A DNA stretch of 13,565 nt. Origin: JBAWAP01 sp049589355 (GTDB lineage Bacteria > Chloroflexota > Anaerolineae > VGOG01). The translations under genes and the position numbers were made by a program. The DNA lies in assembly GCA_049589355.1 (NCBI GenBank), contig JBAWAP010000092.1:1-13565 (forward strand), read 5' to 3'. Below are positions 8,041-13,565 of this stretch, in pieces (positions within the stretch are counted from its first letter, which is position 1; each line of letters starts with the position of its first letter). Under the pieces are notes generated by a model. That model saw only the letters and a list, made by a program, of their open reading frames with translations, ran no database searches and was not told the origin of the DNA.

Positions 8041-8069
8041 CTCGCGGTGACGCTTTGATGCCACGCGAG
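8041..8069 (-). promoter_or_regulatory. Hairpin in the rho leader, near the start codon
   Basis: CTCGCG (8041-8046) and CGCGAG (8064-8069) pair perfectly, and two more pairs form past a bulged base. It lies about 47 nt before the rho start codon in the transcribed leader. It may only be a leader structure; no ligand or protein can be named. Confidence 0.4.
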
Positions 8070-8194
8070 GGCCAAAGAGCTTTGACTCTGCAATCAATGT
8101 CGCTTAAAATCACTTAGGTAAGGGAAAGCATAATGTTATGGCCTGTGGCTTTTGGTGACAAAATTGCGGGGACTCAGGTGAACGTTAGTGAGGT

Positions 8195-8256
8195 AAAAAG
8201 CAGAGCTCAGGGGAACGAAGCCCCTTGGGCACGGGTCAGTAATATCTCCCGCTTTT
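8195..8256 (-). promoter_or_regulatory. Structured leader element / candidate attenuator upstream of rho
   Basis: This sits in the 334-bp gene-free stretch 7995-8328. Read on the minus strand, AAAAGC (complement of 8251-8256) pairs with GCTTTT (complement of 8196-8201), enclosing a 5-bp stem AGGGG/CCCCT (8209-8213 with 8221-8225) with a 7-nt loop. The 3' side of the outer stem ends in a run of five T (8199-8195), so the whole has the shape of a weak intrinsic terminator about 35 nt after the predicted transcription start. This would allow attenuation of rho. No known riboswitch family is recognised, and the stem is interrupted, so the confidence is modest. Confidence 0.4.
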
Positions 8257-8295
8257 CTCTCCAGATGGTAGGTACGCAATTCCGTAACGGGGATT

Positions 8296-8324
8296 ATTAT
8301 AGCATCTTTTGCTCGCTAAGTCAA
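8296..8324 (-). promoter_or_regulatory. Sigma70-type promoter of rho
   Basis: On the minus strand, TTGACT (8324-8319) and a perfect TATAAT (8301-8296) are separated by 17 bp, with TGC just before the -10 (extended -10). The -35 begins five bases after the cdsA stop codon. Transcription would start near 8289, giving a leader of about 295 nt before rho. Confidence 0.85.
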
Positions 8325-8328
8325 ATCA

Positions 8329-9120
8329 TCAGAGGCCGACCACCCAGTGGGCATAGTGGTAGACCACTACCACGGCAAAGAGCAGGCTGTCAATGCGGTC
8401 CAGCATGCCGCCGTGACCAGGGATGAGGTTGCTGCTGTCCTTAACACCCACCTGGCGCTTCATCATGGATACGGCGAGATCACCGAAGGGGAGGGAGGTG
8501 GAGATGAGAGCGCCCAGGACCAGGCTGTGAACAAGGCCCAGACCTATGCCAAGGCCGATCAGGAGGGTGGCCGCTACTCCGCAAACCCAGCCTCCTATTG
8601 TTCCTTCCCAGGTCTTCTTGGGGCTCAATCGGGGGAAGGACCTGTGACGTCCGAGGTATGTGCCGATGAAGTAAGCGCCGGTGTCGGCCACCCAGGTAGA
8701 GAGCAGCGTTAAGATCATCCATTCGAGCCCCCGAGGGGCGTCCCGCAAGGAGATGAAGTGGCCAGCCATCCAGCCAAGGTACAGCGCGCCGGCAACAGTT
8801 AGAGCCCAATCAACAGTCGGGGTGGTGGTGTCTTTCTTGAACAACTGCCAGGACAGGGACAGAACTATCACCGCTGTTAGGGCTGGCTTAGCCAGTTGCC
8901 AGGCAGGATAACGGGCATCCGCCAGCAATAGCCAGATCAAGACCAAGCCCCAAAAATAGGAGGGTTTGTAACCTCCTAGCTTCATCAGGTGAAAGAACTC
9001 GTAACCCGCAATGCTGGCTGCGAAAACTATGGTGGCGAAAAACCAGAGCCCACCTGCATAAGTCACCCCCGCTACGAGGGGGACCAGGATGGCGGCGCTT
9101 AGAAGGCGCTGAATGAACAT
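8329..9120 (-). CDS. cdsA: Phosphatidate cytidylyltransferase (CDP-diglyceride synthase)
   Basis: This is an integral membrane enzyme making CDP-diacylglycerol from CTP and phosphatidic acid, the branch point of phospholipid synthesis. The 263 residues contain about seven or eight hydrophobic segments (e.g. 7-35, 54-67, 79-92, 104-124, 134-154, 178-210, 246-262). The family signature is complete near the C-terminus: SMMKRxxGxKD at 218-228, then PGHGGMLDRIDS at 234-245. DTGAYFIG (146-153) and SPKKTWEG (166-173) are also typical. The start is ATG with AGGAAG about six bases upstream. It follows uppS by 54 bp, the usual order. In many genomes dxr and rseP come next; here rho does, behind its own promoter. 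Confidence 0.95.
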   Translation of the reverse strand: MFIQRLLSAAILVPLVAGVTYAGGLWFFATIVFAASIAGYEFFHLMKLGGYKPSYFWGLVLIWLLLADARYPAWQLAKPALTAVIVLSLSWQLFKKDTTTPTVDWALTVAGALYLGWMAGHFISLRDAPRGLEWMILTLLSTWVADTGAYFIGTYLGRHRSFPRLSPKKTWEGTIGGWVCGVAATLLIGLGIGLGLVHSLVLGALISTSLPFGDLAVSMMKRQVGVKDSSNLIPGHGGMLDRIDSLLFAVVVVYHYAHWVVGL

Positions 9121-9174
9121 ATGCTTCTTCCTGGTAGTGTGGATTGGTTCTGAGTTGTCATCGAAGAGGCCGAT

Positions 9175-9888
9175 TCAGGCTTTCAAAAGCCCAAATCTCC
9201 GCTCCCGTCCGCTGTACTCGAGGAGAGCCCTGTACAGCTCATCCTTATCGAAGTCGGGCCAATATGTGGGTGTGGCATAGTACTCAGCGTAAGCACTCTG
9301 CCAGATAAGGAAGTTGCTGATACGCAGTTCGCCAGCGGTGCGGATGATCAAATCCGGATCTGGTAGCCCAGCCGTGTACAAGTATTGGCTGAATATATCA
9401 TCATCTAGCCGATCTGGGTCCACCCCGCTCTCGACAATGCGACGTACAGCGTCCAGGATTTCGGTTCGGCCGCCGTAGTTGAAGGCCACATTTAAGACTA
9501 TGCGTTCATTGTGCTTGGTCAATTCGATGGCCTCGCGCACCTTTTGCCTGAGCCTTTCGGGGATGCCCTCTAAACGACCGATGTGACGCAGTTGCACGCC
9601 GTTCTTGTGTAACTCCGGCAACTCGCGATCAATGGTTTGCTCAAGGATGCGCATTATGCCCCGTACCTCTGCGTCGGGGCGTCCCCAGTTCTCCGTTGAG
9701 AAAGCGTAGAGGGTCAGGACCTTAATGCCGTACTCAACGCAACCTTCCAAAATCCGGCGGATGTTCTCCGTGCCGGCTCGGTGGCCGGCCAGTCGCGGCA
9801 GGCCCCGGGACCGCGCCCAGCGGCCGTTGCCGTCCATTATTATAGCCAAATGATATGGGACTTTGCCTAACTGCCTTATCGTTCCCAT
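9175..9888 (-). CDS. uppS: Isoprenyl transferase (undecaprenyl diphosphate synthase family)
   Basis: This cis-prenyltransferase condenses isopentenyl diphosphate onto an allylic primer to give the lipid carrier precursor for cell-wall synthesis; it is cytoplasmic and membrane-associated. The 237 residues match the family length. HLAIIMDGNGRWA (13-25) carries the catalytic Asp19; AFSTENW is at 62-68, FNYGGR at 136-141, and the C-terminal signature DPDLIIRTAGELRISNFLIWQSAYAE occupies 177-202 (the middle residue of the usual RTxGE is Ala185 here). The chain length made cannot be read from the sequence. The ATG start at 9888 has only a weak, distant GGAAG upstream. An intrinsic-terminator-like hairpin 56 bp upstream separates it from frr, so its expression may be attenuated relative to the upstream genes. 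Confidence 0.96.
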   Translation of the reverse strand: MGTIRQLGKVPYHLAIIMDGNGRWARSRGLPRLAGHRAGTENIRRILEGCVEYGIKVLTLYAFSTENWGRPDAEVRGIMRILEQTIDRELPELHKNGVQLRHIGRLEGIPERLRQKVREAIELTKHNERIVLNVAFNYGGRTEILDAVRRIVESGVDPDRLDDDIFSQYLYTAGLPDPDLIIRTAGELRISNFLIWQSAYAEYYATPTYWPDFDKDELYRALLEYSGRERRFGLLKA

Positions 9889-9944
9889 AGCCGTTGTTTC
9901 TTCCAGCCATCGTGACTGGATGCGCTGAGCCGGTTTCAGTTGCT

Positions 9945-9988
9945 AAAAAGGGGCTGAGACGGTACTTAAGACGATAGCTCAACCCCTT
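9945..9988 (-). terminator. Rho-independent terminator or attenuator between frr and uppS
   Basis: On the minus strand AAGGGGTTGAG (9988-9978) pairs with CTCAGCCCCTT (9958-9948), an 11-bp stem with one G-U pair and a 19-nt loop, continuing directly into TTTTT (9949-9945). It lies 97 bp past the frr stop codon and 56 bp before the uppS start. No promoter is visible between it and uppS, so readthrough must supply uppS-cdsA unless transcription starts elsewhere; this favours a partial terminator or attenuator. Confidence 0.75.
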
Positions 9989-10002
9989 GTTCTCTCTTTG
10001 AA

Positions 10003-10029
10003 AGCAACGCTAGCCAGAAACGCGTTGCT
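10003..10029 (-). promoter_or_regulatory. Perfect 8-bp hairpin upstream of the frr-uppS terminator
   Basis: AGCAACGC (10003-10010) and GCGTTGCT (10022-10029) are perfectly complementary with an 11-nt loop. The hairpin precedes the terminator stem by 14 nt on the transcript. The word AGCAAC recurs just after the terminator T-run (complement of 9944-9939), so an alternative pairing with GTTGCT of this hairpin is possible. It may be part of an attenuation switch, or simply a 3' structure of frr mRNA. Confidence 0.45.
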
Positions 10030-10085
10030 TGACTTATCTTCCGCACCCGGTGAGTCTTTCATCACTACCGCAGCAAAGGCACAAC

Positions 10086-10643
10086 TCAGAACTCTGTGAT
10101 CTCCTGTTCCTTATCGCGTCCGATCTCGTCCATCTTGACAATGAATTCGTCAGTTATCTCCTGAACATCATCCTTGGCCCGATAGAACTCGTCTTCGGAG
10201 ACCAGCTTTTCGCTCTCCAGTTCACGTAAATCCTCTATGGCGTCGCGGCGAATGTTGCGGATAGCTATCTTTCCTTCTTCGACCCGCTTGCCCACAATCT
10301 TGACCAGTTCCTGACGGCGCTCCTCAGTCAGATGAGGGATAGTCAGGCGAATTATCTTGCCATCGTTGGAGGGAGTCAATCCCAGCTCCGATTTCAGGAT
10401 GGCTTTCTCGATGTCGGCCAGGGCATTAGGGTCCCAAGGGCGGATTGCCAGTAGCCGCGGCTCAGGGACGGAGATAGTTGCCAATTGGTTGAGAGGGGTA
10501 GGCGTGCCGTAGTATTCCACAGGCAGTCGCTCCACCAAGGCCGGGGAAGCCCGTCCGGTCCTGATGGTCACCAGGTCATCTCGGAGAGCGTCCACCGCCT
10601 TGTCCATCCTCGCTTCAGTCTCTTTAAGCAAGTCTTTGATCAT
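10086..10643 (-). CDS. frr: Ribosome recycling factor
   Basis: With EF-G it splits the post-termination ribosome into subunits. The 185 residues are the exact family length. Typical stretches: TIRTGRASPALVERLPVEYYGTPTPLNQLA spanning roughly 26-55, ISVPEPRLLAIRPWD at 57-71, NDGKIIRLTIPHLTEERRQELVK at about 92-114, and a long charged helix to the C-terminus. The start is ATG with GAGAGGTG seven bases upstream. It sits in the conserved order rpsB-tsf-pyrH-frr. The 199-bp spacer to pyrH is unusually long for this operon because it holds a repeat element. Confidence 0.97.
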   Translation of the reverse strand: MIKDLLKETEARMDKAVDALRDDLVTIRTGRASPALVERLPVEYYGTPTPLNQLATISVPEPRLLAIRPWDPNALADIEKAILKSELGLTPSNDGKIIRLTIPHLTEERRQELVKIVGKRVEEGKIAIRNIRRDAIEDLRELESEKLVSEDEFYRAKDDVQEITDEFIVKMDEIGRDKEQEITEF

Positions 10644-10690
10644 GATTAAGCACCTCTCATTGGCCTATGGCTGATGATGGGCCGTGGCTA

Positions 10691-10836
10691 ACTTGACAAT
10701 GTTAAATTCGCCCACGTCAGACCTCCGAGGTCTAGGAAACGGCTTTAGGATGGCGAAATCGTGGCTTTTGCAAGCGTTTCGACGGATGAAATCACCCATT
10801 GGAGACCTCGGAGGTCTAAATCTAACATTGTCGAGC
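10691..10836. mobile_element. MITE-like element 2 (same terminal repeats, different core)
   Basis: Its arms, 10688-10709 and 10818-10839, are inverted copies of each other built on the same core GACAATGTTA as element 1 and similarly bordered by TA (10689-10690 and 10837-10838). The inside is unrelated to element 1: it has two near-perfect palindromes, AGACCTCCGAGGTCT (10719-10733) and AGACCTCGGAGGTCT (10803-10817), which are exact reverse complements of one another, plus a weaker GAAACG/CGTTTC pair between them. No protein is encoded. It lies within the pyrH-frr transcript, ending only four bases from the pyrH stop codon, so the message would carry a large hairpin here. Confidence 0.65.
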
Positions 10837-10842
10837 TAAAAG

Positions 10843-11559
10843 CTATCTGCTGATGATTGTGCCCACTGGCTCACCGAGGATGGCTCGCTCGATACTCCTT
10901 GGTTCCCAGAGGTTGACGACAATAATGGGAAGGTCATTGTCCATGCACAGAGAGATAGCCGTGCTGTCCAGAATTCCTACTCCTAGGTTCAGGGCGTCAA
11001 TGTAGGTCAGGTGCTCCAGTTTCCTAGCTTGAGGGTCAAGGTGAGGGTCACTCTCGTAGACGGCGTCGACCTTGGTGGCTTTGATCAGAACCTCGGCGCC
11101 GATTTCCATGGCCCTCAGGGCAGCCGCCGTGTCGGTGGTGAAAAAAGGATTGCCTGTCCCTGCCCCGAGGATGACTACCCGTCCTTTCTCCAGGTGACGG
11201 GTTGCCCGCAGCCTGATATAGGGCTCCGCTATGGCTCTCATCTCGATAGCTGTCTGCACCCGGGTAGTTACCCCGATTCTCTCCAGAGCGTCGTGGAGGG
11301 CCAGGGAGTTCATTACCGTGGCCAGCAGCCCCATGTGGTCGGCGGTGGCTTGATCCATGCCGTGGGCCAGGCCTTCCTTGCCCCGCCAGAGGTTACCACC
11401 TCCCATGACGATAGCTATCTCCACATCGTGATCCTTGACCCGCCGGATCTTGGCCGCTACCTCTTCAGCTCTTTCGGGGTCAATGCCGTATCCTCCGGGC
11501 CCAGCCAAGGCTTCGCCGCCCAGCTTCAGCATGATCCGTCTGTACTTGACCTCGGACAT
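10843..11559 (-). CDS. pyrH: UMP kinase (uridylate kinase)
   Basis: This is a hexameric amino-acid-kinase-family enzyme that phosphorylates UMP to UDP, the entry to pyrimidine nucleotide pools. The 238 residues are of usual length. IMLKLGGEAL at 9-18 (the common form is KLSGEAL, so Gly14 replaces Ser), GGGNLWRG at 53-60, DHMGLLATVMNSLAL at 74-88, the phosphate-binding GAGTGNPFFTTDTAAALRA at 132-150, and KATKVDAVYESDP at 160-172. The start is ATG with GGGGAGG upstream. It follows tsf by 50 bp in the classic translation/UMP kinase operon. Confidence 0.97.
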   Translation of the reverse strand: MSEVKYRRIMLKLGGEALAGPGGYGIDPERAEEVAAKIRRVKDHDVEIAIVMGGGNLWRGKEGLAHGMDQATADHMGLLATVMNSLALHDALERIGVTTRVQTAIEMRAIAEPYIRLRATRHLEKGRVVILGAGTGNPFFTTDTAAALRAMEIGAEVLIKATKVDAVYESDPHLDPQARKLEHLTYIDALNLGVGILDSTAISLCMDNDLPIIVVNLWEPRSIERAILGEPVGTIISR

Positions 11560-11609
11560 TCCGGCCTCCCCAGATCGGTTGGCTGGGTTGCTAGCTAATA
11601 CCCAAGTAC

Positions 11610-12203
11610 CTAATCACCCAGTTCAAATCTCGCAAACCGCCGCACCACGATGTTCTCACCCAATTTAGCGATCATCCGGGTGATTATATCCTGGACAGTC
11701 AGTTCATCATCTTTGATGAAAGGTTGTTTCATGAGGCAGACTTCTTGGTGGTACTTCTGCAGCTTGCCTTCCACAATTCTCGCAATTATATGTTCGGGTT
11801 TGCCCGCATCCCTCGCTTGGGCTCGGTAATCATTCGTTTCCTCCTCCAGTACATGAGGAGGGATGTCCTCAGGGGCCAGATAAAGGGGCTTTGCAGCCAC
11901 TACTTGCATAGCCAGATCGTGGGCCAGGGCCCTGAACTCTTCGGTTCTGGCTACGAAATCAGTCTCGCAGTCTAACTCAATGAGAGCCCCGACGCGGCTG
12001 CCAGCGTGGACGTAAGCCTCGATTAGGCCCTCCTTGACTTCCCGGTCTGCTTTCTTGGCGGCAGCAGCTATCCCTTTCTCTAGCAGATATGCTTTAGCTT
12101 TCTCCACGTCTCCGCCGCTTGCCTCCAGAGCCTTCTTGCAATCCAACACTCCGGCTGCTGTCGCCTCACGCAGCTCTTTTATCATTGACGTTGTGATCTC
12201 CAA
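11610..12203 (-). CDS. tsf: Elongation factor Ts (short form)
   Basis: This is the guanine-nucleotide exchange factor for EF-Tu. The 197 residues are the short form found for instance in Thermus and cyanobacteria, against ~283 in E. coli. The UBA-like N-terminal domain is 1-50 (MIKELREATAAGVLDCKKAL at 7-26); the EF-Tu-contacting TDFVAR is at 81-86; and the C-terminal LGENIVVRRFARFE is standard. The start is inferred to be TTG (12203-12201), because it gives the family-typical M-x-I-T-x-x-M-I-K-E-L-R beginning. GAGGAGG lies 11 bases upstream, a long spacing. An in-frame ATT six bases further up would be better spaced but is a rare start, and the ATG at residue 7 would cut the domain. The weak start and structured upstream spacer could lower its translation relative to rpsB. 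Confidence 0.96.
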   Translation of the reverse strand: MEITTSMIKELREATAAGVLDCKKALEASGGDVEKAKAYLLEKGIAAAAKKADREVKEGLIEAYVHAGSRVGALIELDCETDFVARTEEFRALAHDLAMQVVAAKPLYLAPEDIPPHVLEEETNDYRAQARDAGKPEHIIARIVEGKLQKYHQEVCLMKQPFIKDDELTVQDIITRMIAKLGENIVVRRFARFELGD

Positions 12204-12223
12204 TTGAATCTTTGCCTCCTCGA

Positions 12224-12264
12224 ATTGGAGGTTGGAAGTTGGATATTAGATTCCAGCCTCCAAT
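12224..12264. repeat. Inverted word repeat in the rpsB-tsf spacer
   Basis: ATTGGAGGTTGGAA (12224-12237) and TTCCAGCCTCCAAT (12251-12264) are inverted copies with one mismatch (a G-U pair in RNA). The words TAGATT, CTAATCTCCAAT and similar continue to about 12278. It resembles intergenic CCAATCTCCAAT-type repeats. On the tsf message it forms a stem directly before the ribosome binding site. Confidence 0.6.
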
Positions 12265-12281
12265 CTCTAATCTCCAATGGG

Positions 12282-12328
12282 CTGAGCCCTTCGGCTACGC
12301 CCTGCCCTGAGTGGGACGAAGGGCTCAG
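12282..12328. repeat. CTGAGCCCTTCG palindromic repeat in the rpsB-tsf spacer
   Basis: CTGAGCCCTTCG (12282-12293) and CGAAGGGCTCAG (12317-12328) are a perfect 12-bp inverted repeat around a 23-nt loop. Related words (CCTGAG, CCTCAGGACGAAGCCTGG) fill 12300-12351. It resembles the CCTGAGCC...GAAGGGCTCAGG class of dispersed repeats known from many bacteria (from memory). It lies between two cotranscribed genes and has no T-run, so it is not a canonical terminator. Confidence 0.65.
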
Positions 12329-12360
12329 GACAGGCCTCAGGACGAAGCCTGGTTTCTGAT

Positions 12361-13209
12361 CTACTCTTCTTCGTCGCCAGTTTCCTCTTCTTCAGAAGCT
12401 TTCTCTGGCTCCTCTGCCTCGAACTTGAGTTCACCTGATTTCAGTTTAGCCAGAGTGGCGGCACCCAGGTATTTTTCTTCCTCAGCCTCCACCTCTACCC
12501 CTTCTTCCTCAACCATGAGGGCTGCTCGCATATTCTGCCCCTCAGTGACGGCATCCGCGATCTTGGTGGTGATAAGTCTTAGGGCTCGGATGGCGTCGTC
12601 GTTGGCGGGGACGACGTAGTCAATAGGGTCTGGGTCACAGTTAGTATCTACCATGGCTACGATTGGTATACCGAGCTTGTTAGCCTCCTTCACAGCGGTG
12701 GCTTCGCGACGCACATCCGTAATGAAGAGTAAGTCGGGCAGGCGTCGCATATCCTTGATGCCGCCTAAGCGCTGATTTAGCTTAACAATCTCTCGCCCCA
12801 GCTTCAAGGCTTCTTTCTTGGGCAGCCGCTCAAAATCCCCTTGCTCATGACGCTCTTCCAGGTTTAACAGGTAATCTATTCGTTGGCGTATAGTGCGCCA
12901 ATTGGTCAGGGTTCCCCCCAGCCAGCGCTGGTTGACGTATGGCATACCACATCGCTGGGCCTGTTCGGCGATGCTCTCTTGGGCTTGCCTTTTTGTACCT
13001 ACGAAGAGGATCATACCGTCTTCACTGACAGTGCCCCGGACTTCATTGTAGGCCTCATCCAATGCGGTCATGGTCTGCTGCAGGTCAATGATATGGATGC
13101 CGTTGCGCTCCGTATAGATGAAGGCTTTCATCTTCGGGTTCCAACCCTTTGTGCGATGGCCGAAGTGCACACCCGTCTCCAAGAGTGCCTTCATGGAAAC
13201 TACTGCCAC
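12361..13209 (-). CDS. rpsB: 30S ribosomal protein S2
   Basis: This is a structural protein of the small ribosomal subunit needed to assemble S1 and mRNA binding. At 282 residues it is longer than the usual ~230-260. The core is standard: MKALLETGVHFGHRTKGWNPKM starting at 6, FIYTERNGIHIIDLQQT at 30-46, the VNQRWLGGTLTNW signature at 92-104, GGIKDMRRLPDLLFITDVRREATAVKEA at 149-176, and IPIVAMVDTNCDPDPIDYVVPANDDAIRA at 181-209. The additional C-terminal ~45 residues are strongly acidic (EEEGVEVEAEEE, then EAEEPEKASEEEETGDEEE). The start is GTG (13209-13207) with AGGAGG eight or nine bases upstream, giving the family-typical MAVVSMK. It is the first gene of the minus-strand operon, with a promoter about 170 bp upstream. 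Confidence 0.97.
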   Translation of the reverse strand: MAVVSMKALLETGVHFGHRTKGWNPKMKAFIYTERNGIHIIDLQQTMTALDEAYNEVRGTVSEDGMILFVGTKRQAQESIAEQAQRCGMPYVNQRWLGGTLTNWRTIRQRIDYLLNLEERHEQGDFERLPKKEALKLGREIVKLNQRLGGIKDMRRLPDLLFITDVRREATAVKEANKLGIPIVAMVDTNCDPDPIDYVVPANDDAIRALRLITTKIADAVTEGQNMRAALMVEEEGVEVEAEEEKYLGAATLAKLKSGELKFEAEEPEKASEEEETGDEEE

Positions 13210-13239
13210 TTTCTTTTCCTCCTTACGTTTTTGTCTTCC

Positions 13240-13263
13240 GCCCTTTTCATCCCGGCAAAGGGC
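13240..13263 (-). promoter_or_regulatory. Hairpin in the rpsB leader, just before the ribosome binding site
   Basis: On the transcript GCCCTTT (13263-13257) pairs perfectly with AAAGGGC (13246-13240) across a 10-nt loop, ending about 18 nt before the AGGAGG. The leader is about 160 nt. S2 is known to repress its own message in E. coli through leader structure, so this could be a binding or switching element, but I do not recognise a described motif. The related word CGCCCTTTGACCG recurs further up the leader (13341-13353). Confidence 0.45.
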
Positions 13264-13361
13264 CCATCTAGCTGATGACCAATAGCTTATGGCTCTCTAC
13301 TCCCTGCTAGCTGGCTATATGCTAGGTTGGCACGTCTTCGGCGGTCAAAGGGCGTGTTTGA

Positions 13362-13420
13362 TTGAAATCTCCCGTAAGAGTATAGCACATACTTGATTAT
13401 CAGGCAAGTTGAGATTTCAA
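13362..13420. promoter_or_regulatory. 10-bp inverted repeat across the divergent promoters (possible operator)
   Basis: TTGAAATCTC (13362-13371) and GAGATTTCAA (13411-13420) are perfect inverted copies. The left copy lies at the predicted rpsB transcription start; the right one overlaps the -35 of the rightward promoter. The spacing suggests a regulator able to touch both promoters, but chance cannot be excluded. Confidence 0.35.
13379..13407 (-). promoter_or_regulatory. Promoter of the rpsB operon (extended -10, sigma70 type)
   Basis: On the minus strand, TTGCCT (13407-13402) and TATACT (13384-13379) are 17 bp apart, with TGC directly before the -10. Transcription would start near 13372 and read rpsB-tsf-pyrH-frr and, past the attenuator, uppS-cdsA. 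Confidence 0.75.
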
Positions 13421-13437
13421 CCTATTTATGCTATACT
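13409..13437 (+). promoter_or_regulatory. Divergent rightward promoter (extended -10, sigma70 type)
   Basis: TTGAGA (13409-13414) and TATACT (13432-13437) are 17 bp apart, with TGC (13429-13431) directly before the -10. Transcription would start near 13444, about 105 nt before the start codon at 13548. One base (13408) separates its -35 from that of the rpsB promoter. Confidence 0.75.
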
Positions 13438-13475
13438 ATAGTCTCAGTAGATGGAAATTTTGTCTGTTCTGATAG

Positions 13476-13503
13476 TTGACAACTTGGGACAGATGAGTAT
13501 CCT
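13476..13503 (+). promoter_or_regulatory. Possible second rightward promoter
   Basis: A perfect TTGACA (13476-13481) is followed after 16 bp by TATCCT (13498-13503), which matches four of six -10 positions. The TTGACA is part of the small palindrome GTTGACAAC (13475-13483), so it may instead be an operator. It is weaker than the promoter at 13409-13437. Confidence 0.35.
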
Positions 13504-13547
13504 TGGGACCTCTAACCCTATCATACCTATCAAACCATGGAGGTCTC

Positions 13548-13565
13548 ATGAAATCTGCCACCCTC
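13548..13565 (+). CDS. Start of an unidentified rightward gene (3' partial)
   Basis: Only six codons (MKSATL) are inside the window, so nothing can be said of function. The call rests on context: GGAGG (13539-13543) four bases before the ATG, and one or two rightward promoters upstream. The earlier ATG at 13537 runs into TGA after four codons and is not a gene start. Confidence 0.5.

Noticed and set aside
7995..8093. Upstream extension of rho to the ATG at 8093
   Set aside because: The extra 33 residues do not resemble Rho, and GGAGAG sits correctly only before the ATG at 7994.
11011..11598. Plus-strand open frame of 195 codons opposite pyrH
   Set aside because: It is a shadow of pyrH: composition follows the codons of the real gene and there is no plausible ribosome binding site.
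13210..13547. tRNA, rRNA or other known RNA gene in the rpsB upstream region
   Set aside because: I found no cloverleaf or conserved RNA segment; the stretch holds promoters, a leader hairpin and short words such as GCTGATGACCAATAGC.

Overview
The window looks like a chromosomal segment of an uncultured or little-studied bacterium of the Chloroflexota type (Anaerolineae-like). This is an inference from three things: a fused E1 alpha-beta 2-oxoacid dehydrogenase, a short (197-residue) EF-Ts, and intergenic spacers filled with short word repeats and palindromes of a kind I associate with that phylum. I cannot confirm the taxon without a search. By eye, the left half (1-6442) is clearly more GC-rich than the right half.

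Left block, plus strand, 1-6442. This is one tightly packed carbon-metabolism cluster. It runs from the 3' part of an L-sorbose-1-phosphate reductase-like medium-chain dehydrogenase, through a sorbitol-6-phosphate 2-dehydrogenase (SrlD/SorD type), to a complete 2-oxoacid dehydrogenase complex: E1 alpha and beta fused in one chain, E2 with one lipoyl domain and two apparent subunit-binding domains, and E3. The first two enzymes are the reductase/dehydrogenase pair of L-sorbose catabolism, which delivers fructose-6-phosphate. The E1-E2-E3 complex would convert pyruvate (or acetoin or another 2-oxoacid) to an acyl-CoA.

Convergent junction, 6443-6707. No gene is visible here. It holds a 126-bp element with about 20-bp terminal inverted repeats.

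Right block, minus strand, 13209 to 6708. This is the housekeeping cluster rpsB-tsf-pyrH-frr-uppS-cdsA followed by rho: ribosomal protein S2, EF-Ts, UMP kinase, ribosome recycling factor, isoprenyl transferase, CDP-diglyceride synthase, then transcription terminator Rho. rpsB has a good sigma70-type promoter. An intrinsic terminator or attenuator lies between frr and uppS, and rho has its own near-consensus promoter and a leader of about 295 nt. A second element with the same terminal repeats but a different core sits between pyrH and frr. The rpsB-tsf spacer carries two further palindromic repeats.

Right end, 13210-13565. This is a divergent promoter region in which the two -35 hexamers are separated by a single base. 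It drives rpsB leftward and a gene that begins at about 13548 and leaves the window.

The observations most worth following up are the modular inverted-repeat elements, the mirrored promoter pair, the repeat DNA that is translated inside E2 and at the end of the first gene, and the leader/attenuator structures before rho and uppS.
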